This document shows positions 1 through 9,918 of a stretch of DNA of 64,000 nt, one piece after another (positions within the stretch are counted from its first letter, which is position 1; each line of letters begins with the position of its first letter). The notes below the pieces were generated by a model that was not told the origin of the DNA, did no database searches, and was given only the letters and a program-made list of their open reading frames with translations. The stretch covers positions 62,001 through 126,000 of the forward strand of contig NZ_JACJOT010000001.1 in assembly GCF_014695715.1 (NCBI RefSeq). Reading direction: 5' to 3'. The DNA is from Microcoleus sp. FACHB-68 (lineage in GTDB: Bacteria > Cyanobacteriota > Cyanobacteriia > Cyanobacteriales > Oscillatoriaceae). Made by a program: the position numbers and the translations under genes.

Positions 1-1081
1 CGGGCTTCTGGGGTGGTTTTACAGGTGTTGGGGGTGCCGGCTCAAACAGCTCATCGTCAAATTCGTCTTCTTCTAATGTGTCAAATGTGTCAGATTCGCC
101 GGTTGCGCCTTCTAGTGCGGCGGCGGCAGGCATATTTTCAATATTGGTTGTTACCGGCATCTGCGCCGGCTGGGTATCTCCGGTTGCCGGCTCAATTTGT
201 TCGGGCGCTTCCGCATTTGTTGTTACCGGCTGAGTATCTCCGGTTGCCGGTTCAACTTGTTCGGGCGCTGAAGGCATTTCCTCTCTTGCGGAAATAAACG
301 CTTCTTTAACCGAAGAAATTTCCGGATTCAAAACTTCTTCTTGAGGCGCATCTAAAGCATCAGGCGCAGGCTTTGGCGGCAGGCTTTCTAAATTCAGGGC
401 TTCTTGCAGAGGTGCATCTAAGACTTCAGGCGCAGGCGTTGCGTTTGGGCGTGCGTCTGGGGGCAAGATTTCTTCCAAGGGGACTGACTTGGCTGCCTGC
501 TCGATTTCCTCGTAAAGCGTTTCTGCCATTGCCGCCACAATGGCTTCTTCTGAAACCGGCATTTCTTGCCTAATCGTTTCCTGAGAAGCCGGTGTTTCTA
601 ACTCAGTTGCAGCTTCAACCAGCTCATTAACCGAGGAACCCTCAACTTCAGCGACAGGCTGGGGGATTTGAGCCGGCTGGGGAATATCTGCTACCGGCAC
701 AACTTTATTTTCAACGGGAACCGGAGCCGGTTTAGACTTACGTTTGAAGAGGTTTGTCAACCCTCCGCCTACCTGAGATACACCCGCCGTTAACTTCTCT
801 GGTTCCGCGATTTGAGTGCGTTCTTGAGAGGGGGTGACTTCCCTTCTTAATTTCAAAGTTTGCCAACCCAACCAACCGAGTAAGCTAATGCTGGCTGTTT
901 CTCCCAATAGTACAGCGCCGGTAATTCGTCCAGCACAGAACCACAACACCAAGGCATAAAACAGTCCTACGCCACTCCAAATAAAGTCCCCTTTACGATG
1001 GACTTCAGGAAAAAAGAAAGCAGCCATGTAAAGGGCGAAGCTACCAAGAGCGACTGTCAACGCCAGAATGTATGAAAGCAT
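1..1081 (-). CDS. ycf66: Ycf66 family protein, C-terminus cut by window edge
   Basis: Reading leftward from the ATG at 1081, the frame stays open to base 1, so at least 360 residues are present and the C-terminus is missing. The first ~90 residues match the Ycf66 N-terminal domain as I know it: a start MLSYILALTV, two to three hydrophobic segments, and the motif FFFPEVHRKGDFIWSGVGL followed by FYALVLWFCAGRITGAVLLG. A basic stretch (LKLRR, FKRKSK) then leads into a long acidic, Pro/Glu/Ala-rich tail that is probably disordered. The tail contains a repeated unit around APEQ.EPATGDTQP (bases about 167-275). Ycf66 is confined to cyanobacteria and plastids; its function is not established. An integral membrane protein, probably thylakoid, is inferred from the hydrophobic head only. 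Confidence 0.88.
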   Translation of the reverse strand, partial: MLSYILALTVALGSFALYMAAFFFPEVHRKGDFIWSGVGLFYALVLWFCAGRITGAVLLGETASISLLGWLGWQTLKLRREVTPSQERTQIAEPEKLTAGVSQVGGGLTNLFKRKSKPAPVPVENKVVPVADIPQPAQIPQPVAEVEGSSVNELVEAATELETPASQETIRQEMPVSEEAIVAAMAETLYEEIEQAAKSVPLEEILPPDARPNATPAPEVLDAPLQEALNLESLPPKPAPDALDAPQEEVLNPEISSVKEAFISAREEMPSAPEQVEPATGDTQPVTTNAEAPEQIEPATGDTQPAQMPVTTNIENMPAAAALEGATGESDTFDTLEEDEFDDELFEPAPPTPVKPPQKP

Positions 1082-1354
1082 CTTGCCGGTATCTCCCGCT
1101 GTGAACTATTTAGACAAACCGCCGATTCGTCTTATCAGGCTCATTCTATCGTTCCTATAGCCTCTTGATCTCTATCTTTTGGGACAATGCTGTGATCTCG
1201 GCTTGCCGGCGCTGGTTATGGGTAAAGGATTTTATCTCGCTTGTCGGTGACGGAACCGGGCGTAACTGTTACCATCGTCTTGCTGTACAAAGTCTGACAA
1301 ATTTTGCAATCTGGGCGCTACCACCGGAACGCTACGATCAACGGGGGAGTTGTG

Positions 1355-2668
1355 ATGAGATTGAATCGTTCGCTTTCTGCTGTAATGCTTGTTTGCGCCG
1401 GCCTTTTTATAGAGCCGGTGTTCGCTCAAACGCCTTTGCAAGTCCTAGCACGCGCTGCTATCTCTGAAAGTTCTTCTGAGTCTGCCAAGGCAATTGCAGC
1501 GTTACGCGCCCAAGGAGCAAAAGGAATTGAGGCGTTTTTAGAAGTCTATGGCAGTGAGTTGCAGCGCAGCCAACTTCAAGGCAACCGTTCCCAAATGCAA
1601 CGACTCGGTAGTGTACTAGACGCAATTTGTCAGCAGCGAGACTGCTACGCCTCACGCTTGTACTGGCATACGGATTTAGAACAAGCCAAGGCTGTTGCAA
1701 AAGCCACCGGCAAACCAATTCTGTCGTTGCGTTTGCTAGGCCGGCTTGATGAAGAGTTGAGCTGTGCCAATAGCCGGTTTTTCCGCATCGCGCTGTATCC
1801 AAATGCTGAAGTTTCTAAGATTCTGCGAGATCGCTTTGTTCTGCACTGGCAATCAGTACGACCGGCACCTAGAGTAACGATTGATTTTGGAGACGGACGC
1901 CGGTTAGAGCGCACCCTCACCGGCAATAGTATTCATTACATCCTTGATGCTGACGGACGCCCCGTTGATGCTTTGCCCGGATTGTATGGCCCTCAAGCTT
2001 TTGTGAAACATTTATCAAAAATAGAAGAACTTGTCAAGCAATCTTCTCAGCTCACCGGCAGCCAGCGCCAAGCATTTCTAAGCCAGTATCACAGCGCCCG
2101 CCTTGCGGATATTGAAGTCGCTTGGACAGCAGATTTATCCAAACTGGGGATATCCTTGCCGTTGCCGGTGGGAGTGAATAATCTTCAGCCGGGAAGCAAT
2201 CCCCCCACCGCTTTAGAAGCCGGTGAATTGGCAATGAGCAAATCGAGGATCGAATTGCCCATTGTGCGAGCGATTTCGCCCACACTCCAGACACTCCCAA
2301 CCGTCATGGATGATGCAAAATGGGCAAAACTCGCCGAACTCCACGCCGCAGACGCCCGTCTTGATGCCAATAGCCAAGCGTTGATGCGAAGTAAGAATCC
2401 GCAAGCCTATGCCGGCAAAGGTGAAAATGCTTTAGTGCCGGTTCTGCCTAATTTTGAGCAAGCGATCGCTTTAGATACGGTTCGCAACGAGTATTTATTT
2501 CACACGCAGATTCACGAGTGGTTTGTGCGCGGAGAAAGTACCGACGATGTGGCAACGTTAAACGAACGGGTGTATGCAGAACTCTTTCTCACTCCTAGTT
2601 CTGATCCCTGGTTAGGACTATTCCCCGCCGGCACCTACACCGGCATTGAGAATGACGGAATTAAGTGA
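1355..2668 (+). CDS. Secreted protein with a thioredoxin-like fold
   Basis: The ATG at 1355 is preferred over an upstream one because it follows a purine-rich GGGGGAG and opens a clean signal peptide (MRLNRSLSAVMLVCAGLF, cleavage near VFA-QT), giving 437 residues. Residues ~100-230 look like the segment of thioredoxin-fold proteins that begins LYWHTDLEQAKAVAKATGKPILSL and continues into a Cys-containing turn (LSCANSRFF, Cys137) and a strand with RFVLHW. The expected CxxC is not present; only one Cys remains in the turn. The C-terminal half (~240-437) I do not recognise. It is transcribed divergently from the Ycf66 gene with about 270 bases between starts. An envelope or periplasmic location is inferred from the signal peptide. 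Confidence 0.6.
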   Translation: MRLNRSLSAVMLVCAGLFIEPVFAQTPLQVLARAAISESSSESAKAIAALRAQGAKGIEAFLEVYGSELQRSQLQGNRSQMQRLGSVLDAICQQRDCYASRLYWHTDLEQAKAVAKATGKPILSLRLLGRLDEELSCANSRFFRIALYPNAEVSKILRDRFVLHWQSVRPAPRVTIDFGDGRRLERTLTGNSIHYILDADGRPVDALPGLYGPQAFVKHLSKIEELVKQSSQLTGSQRQAFLSQYHSARLADIEVAWTADLSKLGISLPLPVGVNNLQPGSNPPTALEAGELAMSKSRIELPIVRAISPTLQTLPTVMDDAKWAKLAELHAADARLDANSQALMRSKNPQAYAGKGENALVPVLPNFEQAIALDTVRNEYLFHTQIHEWFVRGESTDDVATLNERVYAELFLTPSSDPWLGLFPAGTYTGIENDGIK

Positions 2669-2702
2669 GTGAAAGAGTGCCCCCTGCCGTCACTTTCTCT
2701 CG

Positions 2703-3947
2703 CTAGTTTTGACCTGTTTCCGATGCCGGCGCGTTGACTTCCTCGGTTAAGTTGGCATATTTCCACCGTTGATTAAATGCCTTATTGTCGAACCAAAGTT
2801 CGTGAATTTTGCCATCTTCGCCCCGGTAGACGACGTGCTGACTGCCTAGAACATATCCCGATGGATCTCCGGCTGCCGGTGGTGCTTTGGCTTCCTCGGT
2901 TAAGTTTGTGTACTCCCACTCCTGATTAAATCCTTTGTTATCAAACCAAAGTTCGTGGATTTGGTTATCGTTTCCCCGGTAAACGACGTGCAGGCTTCCC
3001 AGCGAGTAGCCGGTGGGATCTCCCGCCGCTAGAGGTGCCTTCGCTGCTTCAGTTAAATTGCTGTGACGCCATTTTTTATTAAACGCTTTAGTGTCGAACC
3101 AAAGCTCGTGGATCTGACCATCTGCCCCCCGATAGAGGACGTGCAGACTTTTGAGGACATAACCCACAGGTTCTCCTGCTGCTAAGGGGGCTTTTGTTGC
3201 CTCTGTTAAGTCTTCATGACGCCACTTATTATTGAGTGCATCTGGGGCGAACCAAAGTTCGTGGATGTGGCCATCTTCGCCTCGATAGACGACGTGCAGG
3301 CTGCCTAGGGAGTAGCCAGACGGATCACCGGCAGCTAGCGGTGCTTGGGCTTCCTGAGTTAAGTTGGTGTGCTTCCACTGATCCGCGTCAAACCAAAGTT
3401 CATGAATGTGACCATCTGAACTGCGGTAGAGAACGTGCTGGCTTTCGAGAACATATCCCACAGGTTCTCCTGCTGCCGGTGGTGCTTGGGCTTCTAGGGT
3501 TAAGTCGGTATGCTTCCACTGATCGCCGTCAAACCAAAGTTCGTGGATGTGGTTATCGTTTCCCCGGTAGACGACGTGCAAGCTTCCCAGCGAGTAGCCG
3601 GTGGGGTTGCCGGCTGCTAGAGGTGCGTTCGCTGCTTTCGTTAAGTTGGTCTGCTTCCATTCGTTACGGTCAAACCAAAGTTCGTAGATGTGGCCATCTT
3701 CGCCCCGGTAAACGATGTGTTGTCCGTTGAGAGAATAGCCGACGGGATCACCAAGGAATTCAGCTTGACTGCTTGCCTGTTGAGGGACGGCGGAGTTTTC
3801 CGCACTCAACTGGACTGTGTGAGGTTTCGATGGATGAGGTGCCGGTGTTGCTTGGGCGACAGGGATGAGAGTGTTCAGTACGGTGGCAATTCCCAAGCCG
3901 GCACCGACGCAAATTTTGCCAAACTTGATTCTGGGAATGAGATGCAT
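2703..3947 (-). CDS. Secreted seven-bladed beta-propeller, lectin-like
   Basis: The body is seven near-identical ~46-51 residue repeats. Each carries GY.L.S.HV.YRG.DG.IHELWF, then W(K/R)...LT and ends AP.AAG(D/E)P. The blade signature YRG.DGHIHELWF resembles the fucose-specific lectin-like/PLL propeller families, so sugar binding is a reasonable inference, but ligand residues cannot be assigned by eye. I start at the ATG at 3947 because it opens a signal peptide (MHLIPRIKFGKICVGAGLG..., cleavage near VAQA-TP); an in-frame ATG at 4055 would add 36 residues that do not look like a signal peptide. Blades 4-7 have a 4-5 residue insertion after LWF that blades 1-3 lack, suggesting two rounds of repeat expansion. 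It is divergent from gnd. Function otherwise unknown. Confidence 0.75.
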   Translation of the reverse strand: MHLIPRIKFGKICVGAGLGIATVLNTLIPVAQATPAPHPSKPHTVQLSAENSAVPQQASSQAEFLGDPVGYSLNGQHIVYRGEDGHIYELWFDRNEWKQTNLTKAANAPLAAGNPTGYSLGSLHVVYRGNDNHIHELWFDGDQWKHTDLTLEAQAPPAAGEPVGYVLESQHVLYRSSDGHIHELWFDADQWKHTNLTQEAQAPLAAGDPSGYSLGSLHVVYRGEDGHIHELWFAPDALNNKWRHEDLTEATKAPLAAGEPVGYVLKSLHVLYRGADGQIHELWFDTKAFNKKWRHSNLTEAAKAPLAAGDPTGYSLGSLHVVYRGNDNQIHELWFDNKGFNQEWEYTNLTEEAKAPPAAGDPSGYVLGSQHVVYRGEDGKIHELWFDNKAFNQRWKYANLTEEVNAPASETGQN

Positions 3948-4365
3948 AAATTGACGAGAACTCTTTTGGACTGAAATTAATTTTGTCGGCACGATGAGCT
4001 TGCCGCTACACCCTGTCAGGTTAGCCAAGTGGGCGAGCGCACGCATCTTTTTCACTGGATTGCCGGTCTAAAATTATTGCTGTGTAAGCATTCTTTGCCG
4101 CATATAGCTCAGTATTTTTCGCGTAAAAAGGGGCTAGCCGGCACTCACACCCAGCATAGAACAACTGCAATTATTTTTGAACGAACTAAGCCGGTTGACA
4201 GATGCGTAATTTGTCAGTGCTTACTGACAATTAACCGTGAATTATCCATAACAGACACAAGATACTTGAGTCTTAAGGTCTTCTTTACGGGAAAAGCCTA
4301 AATATCGGGCTACCCTGAGTAAAAGAACCGACGGTTCCTAAAGTGCAGAGTTAGCAAAGAGTCTT
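3948..4365. other. Intergenic region between lectin-like gene and gnd
   Basis: This 418-base divergent gap holds no convincing gene. It contains a TTGACA (4195-4200) and, just after it, a perfect palindrome described separately. It must carry promoters for both flanking genes. Confidence 0.6.
4209..4232. promoter_or_regulatory. Perfect 10-bp-arm palindrome, candidate operator
   Basis: The arms AATTGTCAGT and ACTGACAATT are perfect inverted copies separated by GCTT. The site lies 134 bases upstream of the gnd ATG and directly downstream of a TTGACA (4195-4200). Size and symmetry fit a dimeric repressor or activator site; there is no T-run, so a terminator is less likely. The cognate regulator is unknown. 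Confidence 0.45.
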
Positions 4366-5868
<1,503 letters not shown>

Positions 5869-5901
5869 CAAAGTCGGGTGGGCATCCCCCACCTTACTTT
5901 G
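5869..5901 (+). terminator. Hairpin after gnd
   Basis: Immediately after the gnd stop, GGTGGG and CCCACC form a stem, flanked by outer arms CAAAGT and ACTTTG. A T-run is weak, so termination is inferred from position and structure. Confidence 0.5.
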
Positions 5902-5931
5902 GCCTTCCCAAGTTGAGTTTAGACGCTAGGG

Positions 5932-5954
5932 TTGGGAGGCTCCTGCCTCCCCAA
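5932..5954. terminator. Second hairpin between gnd and pentapeptide cluster
   Basis: TTGGGAGG pairs with CCTCCCCAA (one bulged C) around a six-base loop. It lies between convergent genes and could act on either strand. The rest of the gap to 6136 shows nothing further. Confidence 0.35.
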
Positions 5955-6136
5955 ACCTCAGAGCTTTATGAGAGCCGGTTTTCTTTGGGTAAATGTTATT
6001 ACAGAGTACCTACAAAAAATATAATTTTGTCAGGCATTTTTAAAATATAGCGGTTGGTAAATCGGTCAAGTATAGGCTTAGGGTAGGGGCCGGTTGCGGC
6101 TGGCACAGGATTTTTTGCTATAGATTAATAGCACCT

Positions 6137-7078
6137 TCACTCTATCCAATCGGCTCCCTCTATGAATTCCCCTCCAGGTTCAATAGTCTTGCAAAAGAAA
6201 GCTCCTATGCCGCTACGGAAACCTCTGGCTCCCCGCAAGTTAGTTGCTACTAGAATGACGTTATCCGTATTGGCACCCTCGCACTCAGCACCCTCAAGAT
6301 CGGCACCACTCAAAATAGCATCTGTTAAATAGGCATAGTTCAAATTAGTTTTTCTCAGATTGGCACCACTGAGATTGGCACCCTTGAGATTGGCACCCTT
6401 GAGATTAGAACTGCTCAGGTCAGTACCAAGCATTATCGCTCCCTGCAAGTGAGCATTACTCAAATTGACCTGACTTAGATTTAGAGCCGAGAGTTTAGCT
6501 TTGCTTAAATTGATGCCACTAAGATCGCAGCCACTAACCGCTCCCCCACAAAGTTTAATCCCAGCAAAATTTCTTTCACCAGCAGCGTACTGTTGAAGCA
6601 ATTTACGAAATTCTATAATTCGTTGAATTGGAGGCTCAAAGCTAACTTCATCAAGCGTAGTATTGCTGAATCTAGCTCGCTCCAAGTTAGCAGAGGCAAG
6701 ACTCACAATATACAAACAAGCATTACTCAAGTTGGCACCCGTTAGATTAGCACCCATGAGGTAAACTTCATTTAGATCAGCATTGCTTAAGTTAATATTA
6801 GTTAAATCAGCGTTCTCTAAAATAATATCTCTCATCACAATACCTTCTAAGTTAGCTCCTCTCAAATTCACCCCCCGCAGATTGCTTTCTTCCCACTCTG
6901 AATTTGGAAACTTGGCATAACTCAAGTTGGCATTAAGCAAGTTTATATTTCTTAAATTAGCTTCTGTAAAATTCGCGCTACTTAAATCAATGCCAGCCAA
7001 ATCAACATTGATCAGATTTATCCCTGAAAAATCTCTCTCCCCATTAGCATATCGTCTTAGCAGTTCGTCAGCCTCCAT
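6137..7078 (-). CDS. Pentapeptide-repeat protein with two header units
   Basis: A 313-residue protein built almost entirely of A(D/N)LxG-type pentapeptides, which fold as a right-handed quadrilateral beta-helix. It opens with the header shared by this cluster, EADELLRRYANGERDFSGINL. A second, diverged header occurs internally near residue 162 (FRKLLQQYAAGERNFAGIKL), so the gene looks like a fusion of two family members. The C-terminus (FFCKTIEPGGEF) is a degenerate version of the cluster's tail motif TIMPDGSI. It has no signal peptide or membrane segment and is probably cytosolic. It is the last gene of a same-strand series. Function is unknown; some pentapeptide proteins mimic DNA or act as scaffolds, but nothing here indicates which. 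Confidence 0.85.
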   Translation of the reverse strand: MEADELLRRYANGERDFSGINLINVDLAGIDLSSANFTEANLRNINLLNANLSYAKFPNSEWEESNLRGVNLRGANLEGIVMRDIILENADLTNINLSNADLNEVYLMGANLTGANLSNACLYIVSLASANLERARFSNTTLDEVSFEPPIQRIIEFRKLLQQYAAGERNFAGIKLCGGAVSGCDLSGINLSKAKLSALNLSQVNLSNAHLQGAIMLGTDLSSSNLKGANLKGANLSGANLRKTNLNYAYLTDAILSGADLEGAECEGANTDNVILVATNLRGARGFRSGIGAFFCKTIEPGGEFIEGADWIE

Positions 7079-7142
7079 AACTCTACTCTTACATTAATCA
7101 ACACATTCAAAGATAACTGACTCACCTTCTAGAAGTCTCTGT

Positions 7143-7586
7143 TTAACCCTCACTTCTGATGCTTCCGTCGGGCATAATAGTTTCAAAAAAAGTCGCTCCC
7201 CTGCATCGCCCAATCTCAAAGTCACGAGCGCCTGTAAAATCGGCATAACTGAGGTTTAAATTCAAGAAAGAGGATTCAGTCAATTTAGCTTTTCTCAATT
7301 TGGCGTGACTGAGGTTAACTTCACTGAGAGAAGTTTGTCCGCAAACAACATAACTTAAGTCAGCCCCTTCCAGATTGGCTCCATTAAAAGCGGCTTCACG
7401 AAGACGCGCTTTGCTCAAGTTGGCTCCTCTCAAATCGGCATCATCGAGAGTTACCCCATCCAAATGACCATTACTCAGATCAGCTTCCCTCAAGAGAATA
7501 CCCGATAGATTTTTATCAATCAACCAAACTCCAGTAAAATCCCTCTCCCCAGCCTCATAACGTCTAAGTAATTCTTCGGCGTCCAT
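7143..7586 (-). CDS. Pentapeptide-repeat protein
   Basis: A 147-residue single-unit member of the cluster. It has the header DAEELLRRYEAGERDFTGVWL, about 16 pentapeptides (for example ADLRGANLSKARL) and the tail GATFFETIMPDGSIRSEG. The ATG at 7586 is supported by GGAGA about 7 bases upstream. It is closely related to the neighbour at 7719-8180, sharing the block DFTGARDF..GRCRGATF, so the two are probably a recent duplication. It lies 64 bases upstream of the next gene. Probably cytosolic; role unknown. Confidence 0.85.
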   Translation of the reverse strand: MDAEELLRRYEAGERDFTGVWLIDKNLSGILLREADLSNGHLDGVTLDDADLRGANLSKARLREAAFNGANLEGADLSYVVCGQTSLSEVNLSHAKLRKAKLTESSFLNLNLSYADFTGARDFEIGRCRGATFFETIMPDGSIRSEG

Positions 7587-7718
7587 AATTTTTCTCCAAA
7601 ATTAATCACTCTCTTCTCTAGAGTAGCCGGCCTCCCCCGCGTAGTTGCAATACATTAAAATAAACATTAATAGGGCGATTGTGGCCTACTCAAATCTTTT
7701 CATTCTTGGCTTCTTCCC

Positions 7719-8180
7719 TCAAACACTATCACTTCTGATGCTTCCATCAGGCATGATAGTTTCACAAAAAGTCGCTCCCTTGCATCTGAGAATATAAAAG
7801 TCACGAGCGCCAGTAAAATCGGTATAGCTGAGGTTAGCATCGAAGAAAGAAGTTTCAGTTAAAATAGCACCCCTGAAACTGGCATGACTGAGGTTAGCTT
7901 TTGCGAAATAGGTTTGACCGAATATAGCATGACTCAAGTCAGCCCCCTCTAAATTAGCCTCTTCTAAAGCAGCTTCACCAAGCTTCGCCCCGCTCAAGTT
8001 GGCATAGCTCAAATCGGCATAATCCAGTTTACTCCAATCCAGAAAAGCGTTACTGAGGTCAGCTTCTCTGAAAATAACTCCTCGGAGATTTTCATCAAGC
8101 AAACGGACGCCAGGGAGCTTCACTCCCGTAAAATCTCTCTCTCCAGATTTATAACGTTCAAGCAATTCTTTGGCATCCAT
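7719..8180 (-). CDS. Pentapeptide-repeat protein
   Basis: A 153-residue member with the header DAKELLERYKSGERDFTGVKL, which carries a short insertion (PGVRLLDENLRGV) before the repeats start. The repeats are ADLSYANLSGAKLGEA-like, and the tail is GATFCETIMPDGSIRSDSV. It aligns along its whole length with the gene at 7143-7586. I saw no strong ribosome binding site. About 130-150 bases of AT-rich DNA separate it from both neighbours, so it may have its own promoter. Role unknown. Confidence 0.85.
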   Translation of the reverse strand: MDAKELLERYKSGERDFTGVKLPGVRLLDENLRGVIFREADLSNAFLDWSKLDYADLSYANLSGAKLGEAALEEANLEGADLSHAIFGQTYFAKANLSHASFRGAILTETSFFDANLSYTDFTGARDFYILRCKGATFCETIMPDGSIRSDSV

Positions 8181-8330
8181 AATTAATGATTATGATTTTC
8201 CTACCAATATTCTAACAAAAGTTAAAGATTTCATTAAAAACAGAACTATTCAGAAAATTCGTCTGTGGATTGACAGTTTCATTCCTTAAAATTCAACTCT
8301 TTACTCCGCTGTTTATACCTGGTTTAAAAT

Positions 8331-8825
8331 TCAGGAATTATCGGTAGGATTGTTACTATAAAGGCTGCCGTCTGGCATGATAGTCTCGTGGAAGATAACA
8401 CCCTTATATCCAAGAGGACTGAACTGTGCTGCTCCACTAAAATTGGCATAGCTGAGGTCAACTTCTTTGAAGAGGATTTCTGTCAAAACAGTTTTACTAA
8501 AATTGGCGTGCCGGAGGTTGCACTTGCTAAAATAAGTTTGGCAAAAATGAGCGCCCCGAAAGTCAGCTCCTTCTAGGTTCGTGCCGCAGAAGACAGTTTT
8601 ACCAAGCCGAGCTTTCTTGAACTTGGCATAGCTCATGTCTATGGGGGGGATCATCAATTCTTCAAGCAGCGCTCCAGTGAGGTTGGCTTTTTTCAAAATG
8701 ATATCGCGGGGAATCCCTTGAAACCTGAAATCAGCATCTAGGATTGAGACTCTAGTGAAATCTCGTTCGCCGGCTTGATAACGTCTATTGAATTCCCCCA
8801 TTGTGAGTTTCATCGTTCGGCTCAT
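8331..8825 (-). CDS. Diverged pentapeptide-repeat protein
   Basis: A 164-residue member, the most diverged of the set. The header is reduced to MGEFNRRYQAGERDFTRVSI, preceded here by eight extra residues. The repeats are shorter, and the tail VIFHETIMPDGSLYSNN is retained. The ATG at 8825 is favoured because AAAGGAAG sits a few bases upstream; a second ATG at 8801 would restore the header length of its paralogs. The start codon overlaps the stop of the relic mini-ORF 8822-8917 as ATGA, which suggests translational coupling. Role unknown. Confidence 0.75.
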   Translation of the reverse strand: MSRTMKLTMGEFNRRYQAGERDFTRVSILDADFRFQGIPRDIILKKANLTGALLEELMIPPIDMSYAKFKKARLGKTVFCGTNLEGADFRGAHFCQTYFSKCNLRHANFSKTVLTEILFKEVDLSYANFSGAAQFSPLGYKGVIFHETIMPDGSLYSNNPTDNS

Positions 8826-8917
8826 ATACTTCCTTTAAACTGATTGTGGGCTTTACTAATGCCGGCAAAGTTTTTCTCTCCATTCGCAGATTTTCTCAGT
8901 AATTTTTCCGCGTCCAC
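8822..8917 (-). pseudogene. Relic header of a sixth pentapeptide gene
   Basis: A 31-codon frame from GTG (8917) to TGA (8822). Its first 20 residues, VDAEKLLRKSANGEKNFAGI, are an unmistakable version of the cluster's header (MDAEELLRRYAAGERDFSGV), and the repeat body is missing. The TGA overlaps the ATG of the next gene. It begins 33 bases after the stop of the upstream gene. Most likely a deletion remnant; its ribosome binding region and coupling may have been kept as a leader for the gene at 8331-8825. Confidence 0.6.
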
Positions 8918-8950
8918 AACTTTTCTACCAAATTAATTGATTTCAAGGAT

Positions 8951-9655
8951 TCATAACATAGTTTCAACAATCACTGACTGGCAATGGTCATTCCTAATAC
9001 TGCCGTCTGGCATCGTTGTATTGCACAATATGGCCCCACTAATTCTGTTAATATCAGCTAGCTCTAAACAAATAATAGCTTCACTTAAGTCTACATTTGT
9101 TAGATTAGCTCCAGCTAGCGAACATTCTATTAGATTAGTGTTTCTTAAAAAAGCTCCTGTTAAGTTAGCTTCGCAAAGAGCAGTTTGTACAAAATTAGCT
9201 TTTGTCAAATCCGCTCCACTTAGGTTAGCCCCACTCAGATTAGCTTCGCCGATGCTCGCTCTCCTCAATATGGATTGACTCAGGTTTGCATATTCTAAGT
9301 CAGTACAATCCAAGTTGGCTCCACTTAAATCAGCTCCACTCAAATCTGAGTGACCTAATCTGGCAGAAAATAAACTAGCATTGCTGAAATTTGCCCCCGA
9401 TAGGTTCGCTTCAGCTAGCTTAGCGCTATCAAGTTGAGCACTGCTTAAGTTAGCACCACTGAGATTAACAAAACTCAGATTGGCACTACTCAGGCTTGCA
9501 CCACTGAGATTGATACCGCTCAAGTCATTCTCACCGGCTTCGAGGTCTTCAAGGGATTTCACTTTAGCAATGTTTAAGTTAGCACGACTTAAAGCAACGC
9601 CTGAGAAATCCCTCTCTCCCGCAGCGTAACGCCGATAAAGTTCTTCAACGTCCAT
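8951..9655 (-). CDS. Pentapeptide-repeat protein, first gene of the cluster
   Basis: I start at the ATG at 9655 because it places the header DVEELYRRYAAGERDFSGVAL at the N-terminus, as in the paralogs; an upstream in-frame start at 9721 would add 22 residues without the family pattern. The 234-residue product has a second short header-like unit (SLEDLEAGENDLSGINL) near residue 35. It then runs through ~35 very regular ANLSGA-type pentapeptides and the tail ILCNTTMPDGSIRND. This is the most canonical A(N/D)LSG repeat in the set and probably a long beta-helix. It is transcribed first. Role unknown. Confidence 0.85.
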   Translation of the reverse strand: MDVEELYRRYAAGERDFSGVALSRANLNIAKVKSLEDLEAGENDLSGINLSGASLSSANLSFVNLSGANLSSAQLDSAKLAEANLSGANFSNASLFSARLGHSDLSGADLSGANLDCTDLEYANLSQSILRRASIGEANLSGANLSGADLTKANFVQTALCEANLTGAFLRNTNLIECSLAGANLTNVDLSEAIICLELADINRISGAILCNTTMPDGSIRNDHCQSVIVETML

Positions 9656-9918
9656 CGCTTTGTTATTCAAGTTGTTTATAATTTCATAGTAGCAATGCTG
9701 TACACAGTAAACTTCTTGCATAAATACAAGAAAAGCAAAGCATTTGCGGATAAAAGCCCGAATTTTACCGATAAATCCGGGCCAAATACTTAGCCTTTAC
9801 AGCTAAAAATTGCCTTTTGCAAGAGGTTGACTGTGTATGATTCAAAGGCACAGAAACTTGTTTTGGATTGGGTTGAATCCCTCCAAAATCTCAAATCCGC
9901 ACCTCTGAAATTAAACGC

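Noticed and set aside
3236-3730. 164-codon frame opposite the propeller gene
   Set aside because: Shadow of the repeated propeller blades on the other strand.
4029-4301. 90-codon frame upstream of gnd
   Set aside because: It spans the divergent promoter region and the palindrome and shows no protein-like features.
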